From Methylococcales bacterium (GTDB lineage: Bacteria > Pseudomonadota > Gammaproteobacteria > Methylococcales > Methylomonadaceae), in assembly GCA_028715725.1 (NCBI GenBank), contig JAQURG010000033.1, forward strand, positions 1 to 37,954: DNA of 37,954 bases. The letters run 5' to 3'. The translations under genes and the position numbers were made by a program. This document shows, in pieces, positions 1-9,122 of the stretch (the first letter of the stretch is position 1; every line of letters starts with the position of its first letter). A model generated the notes under the pieces. That model worked only from the letters and a program-made list of their open reading frames with translations. It was not told the DNA's origin and ran no database searches.

Positions 1-100
1 GGCCGGTATCGAATTGATGCACATGATTCGTAAAGGTCAAATGGCAGAGGAAGAAAATCAGATGTCTTTTGCAGAGCAATTTTATGCGCTGGCAGGATAA
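1..100 (+). mobile_element. C-terminal tail of an IS6-like transposase (partial)
   Basis: An open frame enters from the left edge (first full codon at base 2) and ends at a TAA at 98-100, giving 32 residues. It reads AGIELMHMIRKGQMA, then an acidic stretch, then SFAEQFYALAG. The GIE-MHMIRKGQ wording matches, from memory, the C-terminal end of IS6/IS240-type DDE transposases, where it follows the catalytic glutamate. The catalytic residues lie outside the window. No clear terminal inverted repeat is visible just after the stop, so the element's right end cannot be placed. Family assignment rests on a short stretch and is moderately sure. Confidence 0.6.
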
Positions 101-140
101 ATCCGTCCTGTTTGAAGAACTGGCATTAACAATAAGGAAA

Positions 141-259
141 CATCCCTGCGGGATGAAGCCAATGATTGGGAAGGGGTCTGCATCCCCTCCCCAATCCGCG
201 CCCGAGAAAGCAACTTCGCTTCGCTTGTTGCGGGGCGCTCCTTTCGGCCTGAAGGCCGA
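141..259. repeat. String of four hairpins after the transposase tail
   Basis: Four perfect or near-perfect inverted repeats follow one another. At 141-155, catccc and gggatg flank a 3-base loop. At 164-196, gattggg and cccaatc flank inner agggg/cccct arms. At 198-238, gcgccc/gggcgc form an outer stem around gcaac/gttgc. At 244-259, tcggcc and ggccga flank a 4-base loop. There is no convincing coding frame here. It could be the structured end of the insertion element or a small structured RNA; nothing seen decides between them. Confidence 0.6.
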
Positions 260-274
260 GGTCTAAGACCAGCA

Positions 275-739
275 ATGAATATTGATTATAGTCTTCGACT
301 CAGGGATCTTATTAATATAGGTCCGGGTAGTTTACTGTGGGGTAGGACATTTGAAATCTTAAATTTGGAATTCCCAGGTTATTTTCGGGCAGGAGAGTAC
401 GCTGTTGGCTTTACCCCGGATATACTTTTTTCTATTGCCGCGCTATTTGCGTTATATATTTTTAATAAAAATTTCAAGCTGACAATGCTTCAGTTCGCTA
501 TTGTTTGTGCAGGAGTGATTGGGTTATTTTTACCCATATCCATTCATGGATGGTCATTGTGGTGGTGGCTTATTATCATTTAATACCTGGAGCCTCTGGT
601 ATAAGGGTTATTGCCAGATTATGGATTTTCCTCGCCTTTCCTTTTGCAATTGCTATTACTATTCTTGTACAGCAACTAAACACAGGCCGAGTATCTTATG
701 AACAAATTTGCCTTAATCGCTTTCCTTGCCACATCGTAG
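275..739 (+). pseudogene. Frameshifted integral membrane protein remnant
   Basis: From 275 the frame encodes a hydrophobic protein with about three possible membrane segments, and stops at 583. The protein-like text continues in the next frame. HGWSLWWW should run on into YYHLIPGASGIRVIARLWIF, which needs one extra base near 565-570, where a run of tgg triplets ends in ctt. A second shift near 690 leads into NKFALIAFLA, which ends at a TAG at 737-739. The IPG-A--IR--AR block recalls the late part of multi-TM polysaccharide or glycosyltransferase-like membrane proteins, but I cannot name the family. Its position beside a transposase tail and a glycan operon fits a broken surface-polysaccharide gene. 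A sequencing error could explain one of the shifts. Confidence 0.55.
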
Positions 740-887
740 GATATTCATTTAGCTGGTTAGCTATAAGTTTATTCGATCGTATAAACTTATAGCTGAAGAG
801 CCCTATTAATCAGGCTCTTGCTTGAATAATAGAGCATGCGCCACGAGTCGCACTAAAGGACAAAACTTTTATGGACTTGGCCTATCT

Positions 888-3800
888 TTATAAATGCTCC
901 GCCATCCATTCAGGTACATTCATATTGACCTTTTTAAATCCAGCCAAAAGGTTCTCTTTGAATCCAGGCGTAATTTGGAAATGCCTTTCAGTAAAAAACA
1001 ACTGCTGGTAGCGGTCTGGATGCTTTCTATAAAGAATAGCATCGTTCTGAAAGAAACAAGCGCGTGTTTGCGCTGATTCACGTTCAATTGCTCGAGGCTG
1101 TGCCGGGTGAAACACTGTAACCTCCTTCGCATACGGAACTGATCCGATTTCCTGCATACGCCAGCCAAAATCGGTGTCCTCTCGAAAGTGAGGCCGATCA
1201 AACTGAAAATCGAAACCACCGAGTAACTGAAACACATCGCTCCGAACCATCAGATTTGCAGTCATGAAGCCGATGCCTTCAAAATCTATATTGGTAACAG
1301 GACGCCAATCGGGATCATCCAGATGGTCGGAAACAATCATTCCCTCAACACCAACTACAGCCCTGTCTTGGAAGTATTTCCTGGCTTTGACCAACCAGCA
1401 GTCTTGAGGAAGGCAATCATCATCGGTAAATGCAATTACGCTACCTTGAGCAAGCGTTGCGCCAGCATTGCGGGCTCTGACCGCGCCTTTGACGGGAGAG
1501 TGATAATAAACAAAGGGGAAAATATACTCTTTACCAGCGTTTGGCCATGGTGAGGCACTTTGATCGACGATTATCACTTCGAAATCTCTTTCAACTTGAT
1601 TTTGAAGGCAAGCAATCAGTTCATCCAATTGATGGTGACGCTCATAGGTAGGAATGACAACTGAGAAAAAAGGCTTTGGCTGATTGGCCAGTCGATGCCG
1701 GGAAGCAAATATTTTCCCAGTTAACTTCGAGATGCGCTCCCACGCATACCCCTCCTCGACACATAATCTTGCTTCTTTGCCTATTTGCAGTCGGGTTGCG
1801 TGATCGTGTAATTGACGAATTTCAGACGCAAAGGATTCGGCAGAAGGCTGAGCGATAACTATAGCGTTGCTGCCTCCTATTCCTATACCACGTGCACCCA
1901 CTGCTGTTGTCACGGCAGGCAGAGATGCTGCCATAAAATCAAACATCTTGATGTTGGTGCCAGACCCCGAAAACATAGGATTAATGGCGATGTCAGCTGC
2001 GCACAGCCACAATTGCTTATCCTTTTCATTCAGAGCTCCAGTAATGATTACATTCTTCTTGTCGCTTGACAACTGTGCGCTGACACCGCCAGCAATCACG
2101 AAAGTAACGTCAGGTACAGCTTCCGCCAAACGACTTACAATAAAATGTCCGGCATCGAGATTAGGGCCATAAGCACTGCCGATAAAAATCGCAACCAAAC
2201 GGTCATGCGCAAGTTGCAGTTGCGTCTTTGCATTCGCTTTGTCTTCCTTGCCGGGCGGTAATGTCGCAAATGCCATTACTCCGTTAGGAACAACCCGCAT
2301 CTTATCTGCCGGAAATTCGTAGATTCTGTTAAATCGGACCAAGTCTTCATGCGAACACGCGAGAATAAGGTCTGCACGGCATCCGAGATGATATTCGTCA
2401 TGTATGACCTGACGAAGCAATTCAGCTTCAGCAGAATTGCCGTCATCGAGCAATTGGGCGCGAAGATAGCCTTCTACATTTTGCGAGTCATAGACAACGA
2501 TCTGGCCGGGAGTCAGTTCTTTTGCGACAAGAGGATATATCCAGGGATGAGAAAAAACGACGACGTCGGCGTTGCTTATGCTTTGGCGAGCCGCCTCAAT
2601 ATAGCCCGGTGAAAGTTGGCCCAACTGGCTGAATGACAAATCAATAACAGTCTTCCCTCCGGCACGTGAACTCAAACCCTTTGCAGCGGAATGATGTTCG
2701 TCGCTAAGTGGAATATCGATTTCTTCCAAACAGTAGCTCAGTCGATGTTTTCTATAGTGTTCGCCGGGCCAGTCATACGACCCGATATATTGGCAGTCTA
2801 TGTCTGACCCAAGGTTGTGATACAGACCTAACAGTCGCAGTCGTCCTCCTCCAACCGGAGGATCGATAGGCTGCATGTCAAGCACCGACACATGAGTCGG
2901 CTTTGTCAAACATGTCGGATCTGTTGTCTCCAGAGCAGCATCCACTAATCGTGACGCCACCTTTGGCCAGGACATTGCTGCAAGCAACCTGGCACAGTTC
3001 CCGCCTATACGTAGAGCATCATCTCGATTAATATAAAGCCATTCCAGCGCTTCACACAGACTATCAGGATTCGGTTCGCAAACTAGCCCGGTGTGGCCAT
3101 TTTTGACGAACTGGGTCGGTTCGCCCGAGTCGTTGCAAGTTACAACAGCCTTACCGCTGGCGAAGGCTTCCAGCGTTACATAGCCGTAGTCTTCCCGAAG
3201 CGGGACGAACGGAACAGCCAGGGCATTGGCATACAGGTCGATCAATTTATCGTCGCTTATACGACCCAGAAATTCGATACGCCTGTCCCCTTTAGCAAGA
3301 CGCTTCAATTCAATTTCCGCTTCTCCCGTACCGGCGATTATCAGCCTGAGAGGCATGGAAGATTGTTTGATTGCATTGATCAGCAGGTCGATTCTCTTCC
3401 ATGGATGAAGACGGCCTGGCAGGAAATAATAGTCACCTAAAGCTCCTTTGCGAAAACCTTCGACACCAAGGGGAGGATGAAGAACTTCAGCGTTAATGCC
3501 GCGCCAACGATAGAGCCGATTAGCGACCTCATGGCCAATAGCGAATCTTGCCTTGACTCGAGATATCGCCTGAAAATCTTTTGCGTGCAACTTTGCACGT
3601 TCAACAAAATTTTCAAAACTTGCATCAGGAAATGCTTTATGAAACATATCATCATACACACGTACTGTATGAACGAGATACATCACATGATGAGGATGCT
3701 CCACTGCATAGGTTGGCGTTTTGGTGGAAATAACGACATCGAAATCCGACAAATCCAGGTGAGCGCAACTTTCATAGTTGCTTTCGATCTCCTGAAATGA

Positions 3801-3986
3801 CCGCTCATCTGCCGGGACGGGGACCAGTTCGGCTCGACACCCAATCTCAAGCAACCCTGTGAGTAGACCTTTATAGAAGCGCTCTGCTCCGCCCTGCTCA
3901 CCAGTAGATAGCCCGGCAGATAGAACAGCAACCCTGAGCTGTTGATATGTCGTCATGTCCTTTTGTTCAGTCAATTCCAACGCCAT
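888..3986 (-). CDS. Three-domain glycosyltransferase (GT4-GT4-GT2 fusion)
   Basis: This 1032-residue protein joins three glycosyltransferase modules. Residues about 17-365 form a GT-B, family 4-like unit with the N-terminal GGAERFYKGL loop and an E-x7-E type motif (REDYGYVTLEAFASG). Residues about 375-745 form a second GT-B unit (VGGGRLRLLGLYHNL, then GSGTNIKMFDFMAASLP). Residues about 765-1000 form a GT-A, family 2-like unit starting FFSVVIPTYERHHQLDELI, with a DDD metal-binding motif in FTDDDCLPQD. No membrane segments are obvious, so it should act at the cytoplasmic face, adding several sugars to a lipid-linked glycan. It is the last gene of the export operon and its ATG overlaps the preceding stop by one base (TAATG), implying coupled translation. 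The exact sugars cannot be told from sequence. Confidence 0.88.
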   Translation of the reverse strand: MALELTEQKDMTTYQQLRVAVLSAGLSTGEQGGAERFYKGLLTGLLEIGCRAELVPVPADERSFQEIESNYESCAHLDLSDFDVVISTKTPTYAVEHPHHVMYLVHTVRVYDDMFHKAFPDASFENFVERAKLHAKDFQAISRVKARFAIGHEVANRLYRWRGINAEVLHPPLGVEGFRKGALGDYYFLPGRLHPWKRIDLLINAIKQSSMPLRLIIAGTGEAEIELKRLAKGDRRIEFLGRISDDKLIDLYANALAVPFVPLREDYGYVTLEAFASGKAVVTCNDSGEPTQFVKNGHTGLVCEPNPDSLCEALEWLYINRDDALRIGGNCARLLAAMSWPKVASRLVDAALETTDPTCLTKPTHVSVLDMQPIDPPVGGGRLRLLGLYHNLGSDIDCQYIGSYDWPGEHYRKHRLSYCLEEIDIPLSDEHHSAAKGLSSRAGGKTVIDLSFSQLGQLSPGYIEAARQSISNADVVVFSHPWIYPLVAKELTPGQIVVYDSQNVEGYLRAQLLDDGNSAEAELLRQVIHDEYHLGCRADLILACSHEDLVRFNRIYEFPADKMRVVPNGVMAFATLPPGKEDKANAKTQLQLAHDRLVAIFIGSAYGPNLDAGHFIVSRLAEAVPDVTFVIAGGVSAQLSSDKKNVIITGALNEKDKQLWLCAADIAINPMFSGSGTNIKMFDFMAASLPAVTTAVGARGIGIGGSNAIVIAQPSAESFASEIRQLHDHATRLQIGKEARLCVEEGYAWERISKLTGKIFASRHRLANQPKPFFSVVIPTYERHHQLDELIACLQNQVERDFEVIIVDQSASPWPNAGKEYIFPFVYYHSPVKGAVRARNAGATLAQGSVIAFTDDDCLPQDCWLVKARKYFQDRAVVGVEGMIVSDHLDDPDWRPVTNIDFEGIGFMTANLMVRSDVFQLLGGFDFQFDRPHFREDTDFGWRMQEIGSVPYAKEVTVFHPAQPRAIERESAQTRACFFQNDAILYRKHPDRYQQLFFTERHFQITPGFKENLLAGFKKVNMNVPEWMAEHL

Positions 3987-5668
3987 TACTTGTCTCCTTC
4001 TCTCTTGGTTATCGCCAGTTCCGTTCGTATACGAGCCAGGAGTTCTTCAACTGTGAGTGTTCCAAGTGCGTCCGGACGCGTCACATGCGACGAATCGGCA
4101 TGTTTGTAAGCATATGCATGGCTGATATTTTGATCAACGCCGGATGTAAAAACCGCCGCCTCCAGAGGTATACCTCGCGAACTCGCGAAGCTGCACAGAT
4201 GGGCTTCCAGCCTGGGGTATTTTCTTAATTTTGCTATCGTTCTTGCTTTGAGTCTTGGGCATTTAAGAATCAGGCGGATTAAGCCGGACAGCATCACTTT
4301 AAAAGGAAACTTGAACGCTTGCCATAACCCTTCGGGAATGGCAAGGATGCCCTCGATGATTTTATTAACTGTCAGAGAAAATAGGCGCAAGGGTTTGGTG
4401 ATGCGCCAGGACCGGCTGGCTTGAAAAGTTTTATGCTCTTGATCCAGGCTCTCGGCCATTGTCCACCAATGATGAGCTGAATGGCTAAGTTCATGGATTT
4501 TGGAATTAGTCGAATCCAGTTCCTTTTGCAGCCATTCGATATGGTCCTGTAGCTTGCTGTTATGGTTGTCGGCCACATTAAGCTTGACCGCCAGAATTTC
4601 GGATTTTTCCCTTTCAGACCTAATTTCCACCTCTAATTGCCAGGTACTTTTGCTCAATTCCTTAATTCGTTGCCTGGCAATATCCCATCCGTGCGCCAGA
4701 TTTTCGGATTTTTCCTTCTCAGACCTGAATTCTGCCTCTAATTGCCCCGTACTCTTGTTAAGCTCATCAATTCGTTGCCTGGCAATATCCCATTCGTGCG
4801 CCAGATTTTCGGATTTTTCCTTCTCAGACCTGAATTCTGCCTCTAATTGCCCCGTACTCTTGTTAAGCTCATCAATTCGTTGCCTGGCAATATCCCATTC
4901 GTGTTCCAGCCATTGAGTATGCTCCTTGTCTTGCCGGTCATAACGCTCAGCCAATTCTCCCAAACGAAGACCATAGGAGCGCTGAAAAGGCTCATCAAAT
5001 AGCGCACTAACCTCTTCTGCGGCTTTTTTTTGAGCAATGACGGAATAATCGGGGCTAACGCCTTCAAGAACATTGATTAAAGTAGTTTGGGGCGCTGAAG
5101 CGAGGCCGGGAGAGTCTTGCAGGTATAGCGTTTTAACTCGCTCAAACCCGGCATACTCGACAACAAATAGTAACAATTGTGCGGGTATAGGTCTTTGGTG
5201 TGTGGGGTCCAGATAAAAGCTTGATGTTCCAACCACCAGATTTTCAGAGTTCGGGGTTTCCAGAATCAATAAGCCGCCGGGTTTCAATACGCGGTATGCC
5301 TCATTAACCAGTTGACGCAAAGCTTCAAACGGAATGTGTTCAACAACATGAAAAGCCGAAACCACACTCAGGCTATCAGCTGCCAGCCCGCGCAGATAAT
5401 CAAGGGCATCCGCATGGCTAACGTCCAGATTAAGCTCTTGGCACGCCAAAAGCATGCCTTCGTCAAGATCGACACCTTTTACCTTGAAACCATTATGTTG
5501 CATCAGCTCCAGCCACTCCCCCCGGCCGCAGCCTAAATCCAGAACCTCCGGGGCATCATAAAGCTTTTTTAATGGCTCAACAAAGGGTAAATAAACTGAT
5601 AATCGTGACTTGATCAGCTTTCGCGGTCCGCGATGGCGCTCTTCAAACGCCCGATAAAAAGGATCCAT
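3986..5668 (-). CDS. SAM methyltransferase with long coiled coil (putative glycan chain terminator)
   Basis: This 560-residue protein starts with a class I SAM-dependent methyltransferase domain (about 1-210). The SAM motif DLGCGRG is at 44-50, followed by GVDLDEG and the FHVVEHIP and LKPGG-LILETPNSEN motifs. A charged coiled coil follows (about 245-400), containing a 35-residue unit (EWDIARQRIDELNKSTGQ and onward) in three copies. The C-terminal part begins SRSWRITKPLR and holds amphipathic, partly hydrophobic stretches that could sit on the membrane. In WbdD-type proteins a methyltransferase (with a kinase) caps the O-antigen and the coiled coil acts as a chain-length ruler; here the kinase domain is absent. 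Its place between wzt and a glycosyltransferase supports a capping role by inference. It overlaps both neighbours by one base. Confidence 0.82.
   Translation of the reverse strand: MDPFYRAFEERHRGPRKLIKSRLSVYLPFVEPLKKLYDAPEVLDLGCGRGEWLELMQHNGFKVKGVDLDEGMLLACQELNLDVSHADALDYLRGLAADSLSVVSAFHVVEHIPFEALRQLVNEAYRVLKPGGLLILETPNSENLVVGTSSFYLDPTHQRPIPAQLLLFVVEYAGFERVKTLYLQDSPGLASAPQTTLINVLEGVSPDYSVIAQKKAAEEVSALFDEPFQRSYGLRLGELAERYDRQDKEHTQWLEHEWDIARQRIDELNKSTGQLEAEFRSEKEKSENLAHEWDIARQRIDELNKSTGQLEAEFRSEKEKSENLAHGWDIARQRIKELSKSTWQLEVEIRSEREKSEILAVKLNVADNHNSKLQDHIEWLQKELDSTNSKIHELSHSAHHWWTMAESLDQEHKTFQASRSWRITKPLRLFSLTVNKIIEGILAIPEGLWQAFKFPFKVMLSGLIRLILKCPRLKARTIAKLRKYPRLEAHLCSFASSRGIPLEAAVFTSGVDQNISHAYAYKHADSSHVTRPDALGTLTVEELLARIRTELAITKREGDK
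4592..4906 (-). repeat. 105-bp tandem repeat inside the coiled-coil coding region
   Basis: Three successive 105-bp units encode 35-residue coiled-coil blocks. Landmark bases recur at exact 105-base spacing, for example gaattctgcctctaatt at 4727 and again at 4832. The two units that come first in the protein are nearly identical in DNA; the third is diverged (gaattctgcc becomes aatttccacc). Thirty-five residues equals five heptads, so unit gain or loss keeps both reading frame and coiled-coil register. Confidence 0.85.
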
Positions 5669-6888
5669 TATTGATATACCTCAATGTTTGGCGCGAGCCA
5701 GGTCGAACCGACAAACTCAAATTTATTGAGATTAACTACATGAAACACGCAAGCCAGGTCGCGCCATTCATAATTATTAGTGACATGAACATCATGAGAA
5801 TGCAGGGCGGTAGCAATGGAATAGCTTCCCGGCCCCAAATTCATTGGAAAAGCAATGTGATATTCAATGCTTGACCCAGCCTTGGCAGCCGATACTATTT
5901 GCCTGGTATGCCAGGTATTGGTGCCAAATAGAGTTTGACCAAGGCGGTCCTTGATCATGTAACCAAACACAAGCTGTGGAATATCAGCATTAACCTGCAC
6001 GTTCACCACCAATTCTACAGGCTCGCCTACACCGACAAACTCTATTGGTTCCTTTTCTGAATTAAGCAATTTAATACCCATTAAGGTTACCTCGCCGGTA
6101 CCCGATATAGTTTGCACTTTTCCTGTGCCATGCTGCAAAATCTCAACCTTTTGATTCTCTTTTTCAGCAATCAAGGCATTGTAAAAATCCATCACTTCTT
6201 CAGGATTGCCGTCTTTAATCATACGGCCTTTTTCCAATAAAATGGCGCGGTCGCACAAGGCCTGCACCGATGACCGATCATGGCTGACGATCAGTAATGA
6301 ACATCCCTGACTTTGGAATTCACGAATCCGGTCAAAACTTTTGTGCTGAAAATAGGTGTCACCCACCGATAACGCCTCATCTATAATCAATAAATCGGGA
6401 CGAAAGGCAGTGGCGACACTAAAGGTCACGCGCATCTGCATGCCGCTGGAATAAGTGCGCACGGGCTGGTCAAAATATTCGCCTACTTCAGCAAAGGCCT
6501 CGATTTCAGGCATCGCTTTTTCGATATCAGCCTGACTGTAACCCATAAGCCCTGCTGAATGGTATGCGTTCTGCCGGCCTGTCAGGTCGGGATTGAAGCC
6601 CATACCCAATTCCAGAATTGCCGCCACGCGGCCACGTAATTGCACTCGACCTTCCGTTGGACTAGTGGTTCCGGTGATGAGTTTGAGCAAAGTGCTTTTA
6701 CCGGCGCCATTTTGACCCACAATGCCTACCGCTTCGCCGGGACCGATAGAAAAGCTTATGGCTTTAAGAACCCAATGCTCCTCATGAGGGCGAATGAATG
6801 GCGCAAACCAGGAAGCCACGCGCCGCAACTCGCTGCCCCATTGACGATAAGACTTGCCCAAGTTTTGTACATGAAGTTCACCGCTCAT
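5668..6888 (-). CDS. wzt: Polysaccharide ABC exporter ATP-binding protein (Wzt-like)
   Basis: This 406-residue protein is the ATPase of a Wzm/Wzt-type exporter that moves a lipid-linked O-antigen or capsule across the inner membrane. Its N-terminal half carries the Walker A GQNGAGKST (58-66), the ABC signature YSSGM (146-150), Walker B LLIIDEAL (166-173) and the switch histidine in VSHD (203). After about residue 245 comes a beta-rich C-terminal domain (FGYMIKDRLGQTLFGTNTW), as in Wzt proteins that recognise a specific glycan terminus. That fits the neighbouring methyltransferase, since a capped chain end is the usual export signal in such systems. Its stop overlaps the methyltransferase start by one base, and its start overlaps the permease stop by four bases. 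Confidence 0.93.
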   Translation of the reverse strand: MSGELHVQNLGKSYRQWGSELRRVASWFAPFIRPHEEHWVLKAISFSIGPGEAVGIVGQNGAGKSTLLKLITGTTSPTEGRVQLRGRVAAILELGMGFNPDLTGRQNAYHSAGLMGYSQADIEKAMPEIEAFAEVGEYFDQPVRTYSSGMQMRVTFSVATAFRPDLLIIDEALSVGDTYFQHKSFDRIREFQSQGCSLLIVSHDRSSVQALCDRAILLEKGRMIKDGNPEEVMDFYNALIAEKENQKVEILQHGTGKVQTISGTGEVTLMGIKLLNSEKEPIEFVGVGEPVELVVNVQVNADIPQLVFGYMIKDRLGQTLFGTNTWHTRQIVSAAKAGSSIEYHIAFPMNLGPGSYSIATALHSHDVHVTNNYEWRDLACVFHVVNLNKFEFVGSTWLAPNIEVYQ

Positions 6889-7682
6889 AACAAATCCACC
6901 ATTTCGGGGCCGGCTTTACGAAGCAGAAACAAGGCAAGGGCGAGCAACAAGGAAGCAATGAGTGCAGTAATCCCCAGGCCGGCCCAGTCGTCAGGTTCCT
7001 TGTTATATAACAGCACATTTTGGTATCCCCTTATTACAGGAATAAGAGGATTGAGTCCCAGCCATTTCTGATATTGCACCGGAATGATGTCAGCCATGTA
7101 AACGATCGGGGTAAACCAGTACCCAAATTGCATGATCACAGGCACAATCTGGCCGATGTCGCGCAGGAACACATTGAGGGCGCCCAAAATCAGGCCCAGC
7201 CCAAGCGCCAGGGCGATTATTATCAGCATAAGAACCGGTAACCATATAAGCGCGGCGCCTGGCCAATGTCCCAGCACACCGAAAATCAGCAGAATAGCAA
7301 CAAAAAGCAGCATATTATTGACAAAAGCACTGCCAGTCACTATAAGGGGCAAGGCAATTTTCGGAAATACCAGCTTCTTGAGAATGTTGCCGTTGTCAAC
7401 GAACAGGGTCAGGCAGCGGTTGACGATTTCGGCAAACAAGGACCAGCCTAAAGTTCCCGCCATCAAATAAATGGCGTACGCATACTGATTGTCGATACCC
7501 GGCAGCCTGGCAGATAATACTGCGGAGAGCACAAAGGCAAATATAAGCACCTGAGACAATGGATGCAAAATCATCCATAAGCCGCCGAAGCTGCTACGTA
7601 TAAATTTAATACGAAACTCGGTTTTTATGGATGAAAAAACGAAAAAACGATAACGCCATAAGGCGAGCAGCATGCCCTTCAC
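6885..7682 (-). CDS. wzm: Polysaccharide ABC exporter permease (Wzm-like)
   Basis: This 265-residue ABC-2 type permease has about six hydrophobic segments. It opens with FIRSSFGGLWMILHPLSQVLIFAFV, typical of Wzm/TagG permeases, and contains LNVFLRDIGQIVPVIMQFGYWFTPIVY, their conserved pre-C-terminal block. It would form the membrane channel for the glycan energised by the downstream Wzt. The start is taken as GTG at 7682 because GGAG lies eight bases upstream; an internal ATG at 7673 is possible. It is the first gene of the four-gene minus-strand operon, which faces the patatin gene divergently. Confidence 0.92.
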   Translation of the reverse strand: MKGMLLALWRYRFFVFSSIKTEFRIKFIRSSFGGLWMILHPLSQVLIFAFVLSAVLSARLPGIDNQYAYAIYLMAGTLGWSLFAEIVNRCLTLFVDNGNILKKLVFPKIALPLIVTGSAFVNNMLLFVAILLIFGVLGHWPGAALIWLPVLMLIIIALALGLGLILGALNVFLRDIGQIVPVIMQFGYWFTPIVYMADIIPVQYQKWLGLNPLIPVIRGYQNVLLYNKEPDDWAGLGITALIASLLLALALFLLRKAGPEMVDLL

Positions 7683-7795
7683 TAGGCAACTCCATTTTGA
7701 TTACTGGCAAATAGTCGGTGAAGACCGAAATACACCAGGTTCTGTTGACGAAAGCACTGTCTGTATCAGTTGTTTGCAATTTGTCCGGCATTAGG

Positions 7796-7825
7796 TTGAT
7801 CAAATGCCTATTTGTATCATATCAA
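7796..7825 (+). promoter_or_regulatory. Possible sigma-70 promoter in the divergent gap
   Basis: In the roughly 270-bp gap between wzm (minus) and the patatin gene (plus), TTGATC (7796-7801) and TATCAA (7820-7825) are 18 bases apart, pointing at the patatin gene. The same stretch contains gttgat and atcaac as a 6-bp inverted repeat, so it could also be an operator. This is a weak match to consensus. Confidence 0.22.
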
Positions 7826-7956
7826 CGAACCTGGCGCATGAAAACAGGCCGCATTATAGATGATAATCGGCCATTACGCATCACATAAACGCTTTTCAAT
7901 AGGCTACATCATGCTGTAACTTTCACCCCTTGTCACCACCTGCGAAGGAGTTTCAG

Positions 7957-9122
7957 ATGAATCAAAAGATTATTAATCGCATTCAATCTCCCGGTCCTAA
8001 AAAAATTCTGGCCTGCGACGGCGGCGGTATTTTGGGATTGATGAGTGTCGAAATTTTATTGAAGATTGAGGAGGATTTACGCAAAAATTTAGATAAAGGA
8101 CCTGAATTTGTGTTAGCCGATTATTTTGACTTTGTCTGCGGCACCAGTACCGGAGCGATAATCGCGACCTGCATTGCATCAGGTATGTCGATGGCTGGAA
8201 TTCGACAGTTTTATCTCGACAGCGGCAAGCAAATGTTCGACAAGGCCTCTTTATTCAAACGCCTGCAGTACGATTATAACAGCGAACCTCTGGCCAAACT
8301 GCTCAAGGAAGCGCTGGACGCACAGCTAAATGAGCAAGATGCTACGCTTGGCAGCGCCAATCTGCGTTCCCTGCTGATGATGGTCATGCGTAACGCCACG
8401 GCCGATTCGCCCTGGCCATCAGCAACAATCCATTTGCCAGATATAACCAGCCGGAACGCGATGGCTGTAATCTGAGGCTACCGCTTTGGCAACTGGTGCG
8501 GGCCAGCACCGCCGCCCCCAAGTATTTTCCGCCCGAAGTGGTGACTCTCGGCAAAGACACCGCTAATCCTTATAGCTTTATATTTGTCGATAGCGGCGTT
8601 ACTACTTATAACAATCCTGCCTTTTTGGCATTCCAGATGGCGACCGCCAAGCCCTACCATATTAATTGGCCTACGGGCCCCGATAACATGTTGATTGTTT
8701 CAGTCGGGACCGGTACCGCCGCCAAAGCCAGAGCGGATTTGCAGGCAAATGAACTTACCCTGATTGATAATGCCAAAAATATTCCCGGCGCATTGATGAA
8801 CGCCGCTTCCGCCGGCTGGGATATGACGTGCCGGATTTTGGGAAGATGCCGATATGGGACGCCTATCGACCGGGAGTTTGGCGATATGGTGGTACTTGAC
8901 AAGGACGATTCTAACTGGACAGGTCCGAAACAGTTCACCTATCTGCGGTACGATCCCGACGTGACTCAGGCAGGTATCAATGCACTCGGGCTTAACGATA
9001 TCGTTGCCGGTACGGTACAGGTTCTGGATTCTGTCGAATACATTCCGGCTATTCAAAGACTGGGCAAGGCTTATGCTACAGAACATTTCAAGTTACAACA
9101 TCTTGAGGGGTTTTTGTCATGA
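7957..9122 (+). pseudogene. Patatin-like phospholipase, broken by a -1 frameshift
   Basis: The gene starts at ATG 7957 behind GAAGGAG and reads to a premature TGA at 8475. The rest of the protein continues in another frame to 9122. Restoring one base between 8415 and 8418 joins DSPWP to ISNNPFARYNQPERDG and gives a 388-residue patatin-like lipase. It would keep the oxyanion loop DGGGILGL, the nucleophile serine in GTSTG, and the dyad aspartate in FVDSGVTTYNNP (usually DGG or DGA). Such lipases cleave membrane phospholipids and serve as effectors in several anti-phage systems, such as the CapV type in CBASS. No cGAS-like cyclase is present here. Its TGA overlaps the next gene's ATG (ATGA), so the two were translationally coupled. 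The lesion may be real, a programmed shift, or a sequencing error. Confidence 0.82.

Noticed and set aside
4592-4906. Possible CRISPR array
   Set aside because: The repeats are directly adjacent 105-bp coding units without spacers.
4500-4916. Plus-strand frame with a repetitive SFSDLNSASNCPVLLLSS pattern
   Set aside because: It is the antisense of the 105-bp repeat in the methyltransferase gene; the repetition comes from that gene.
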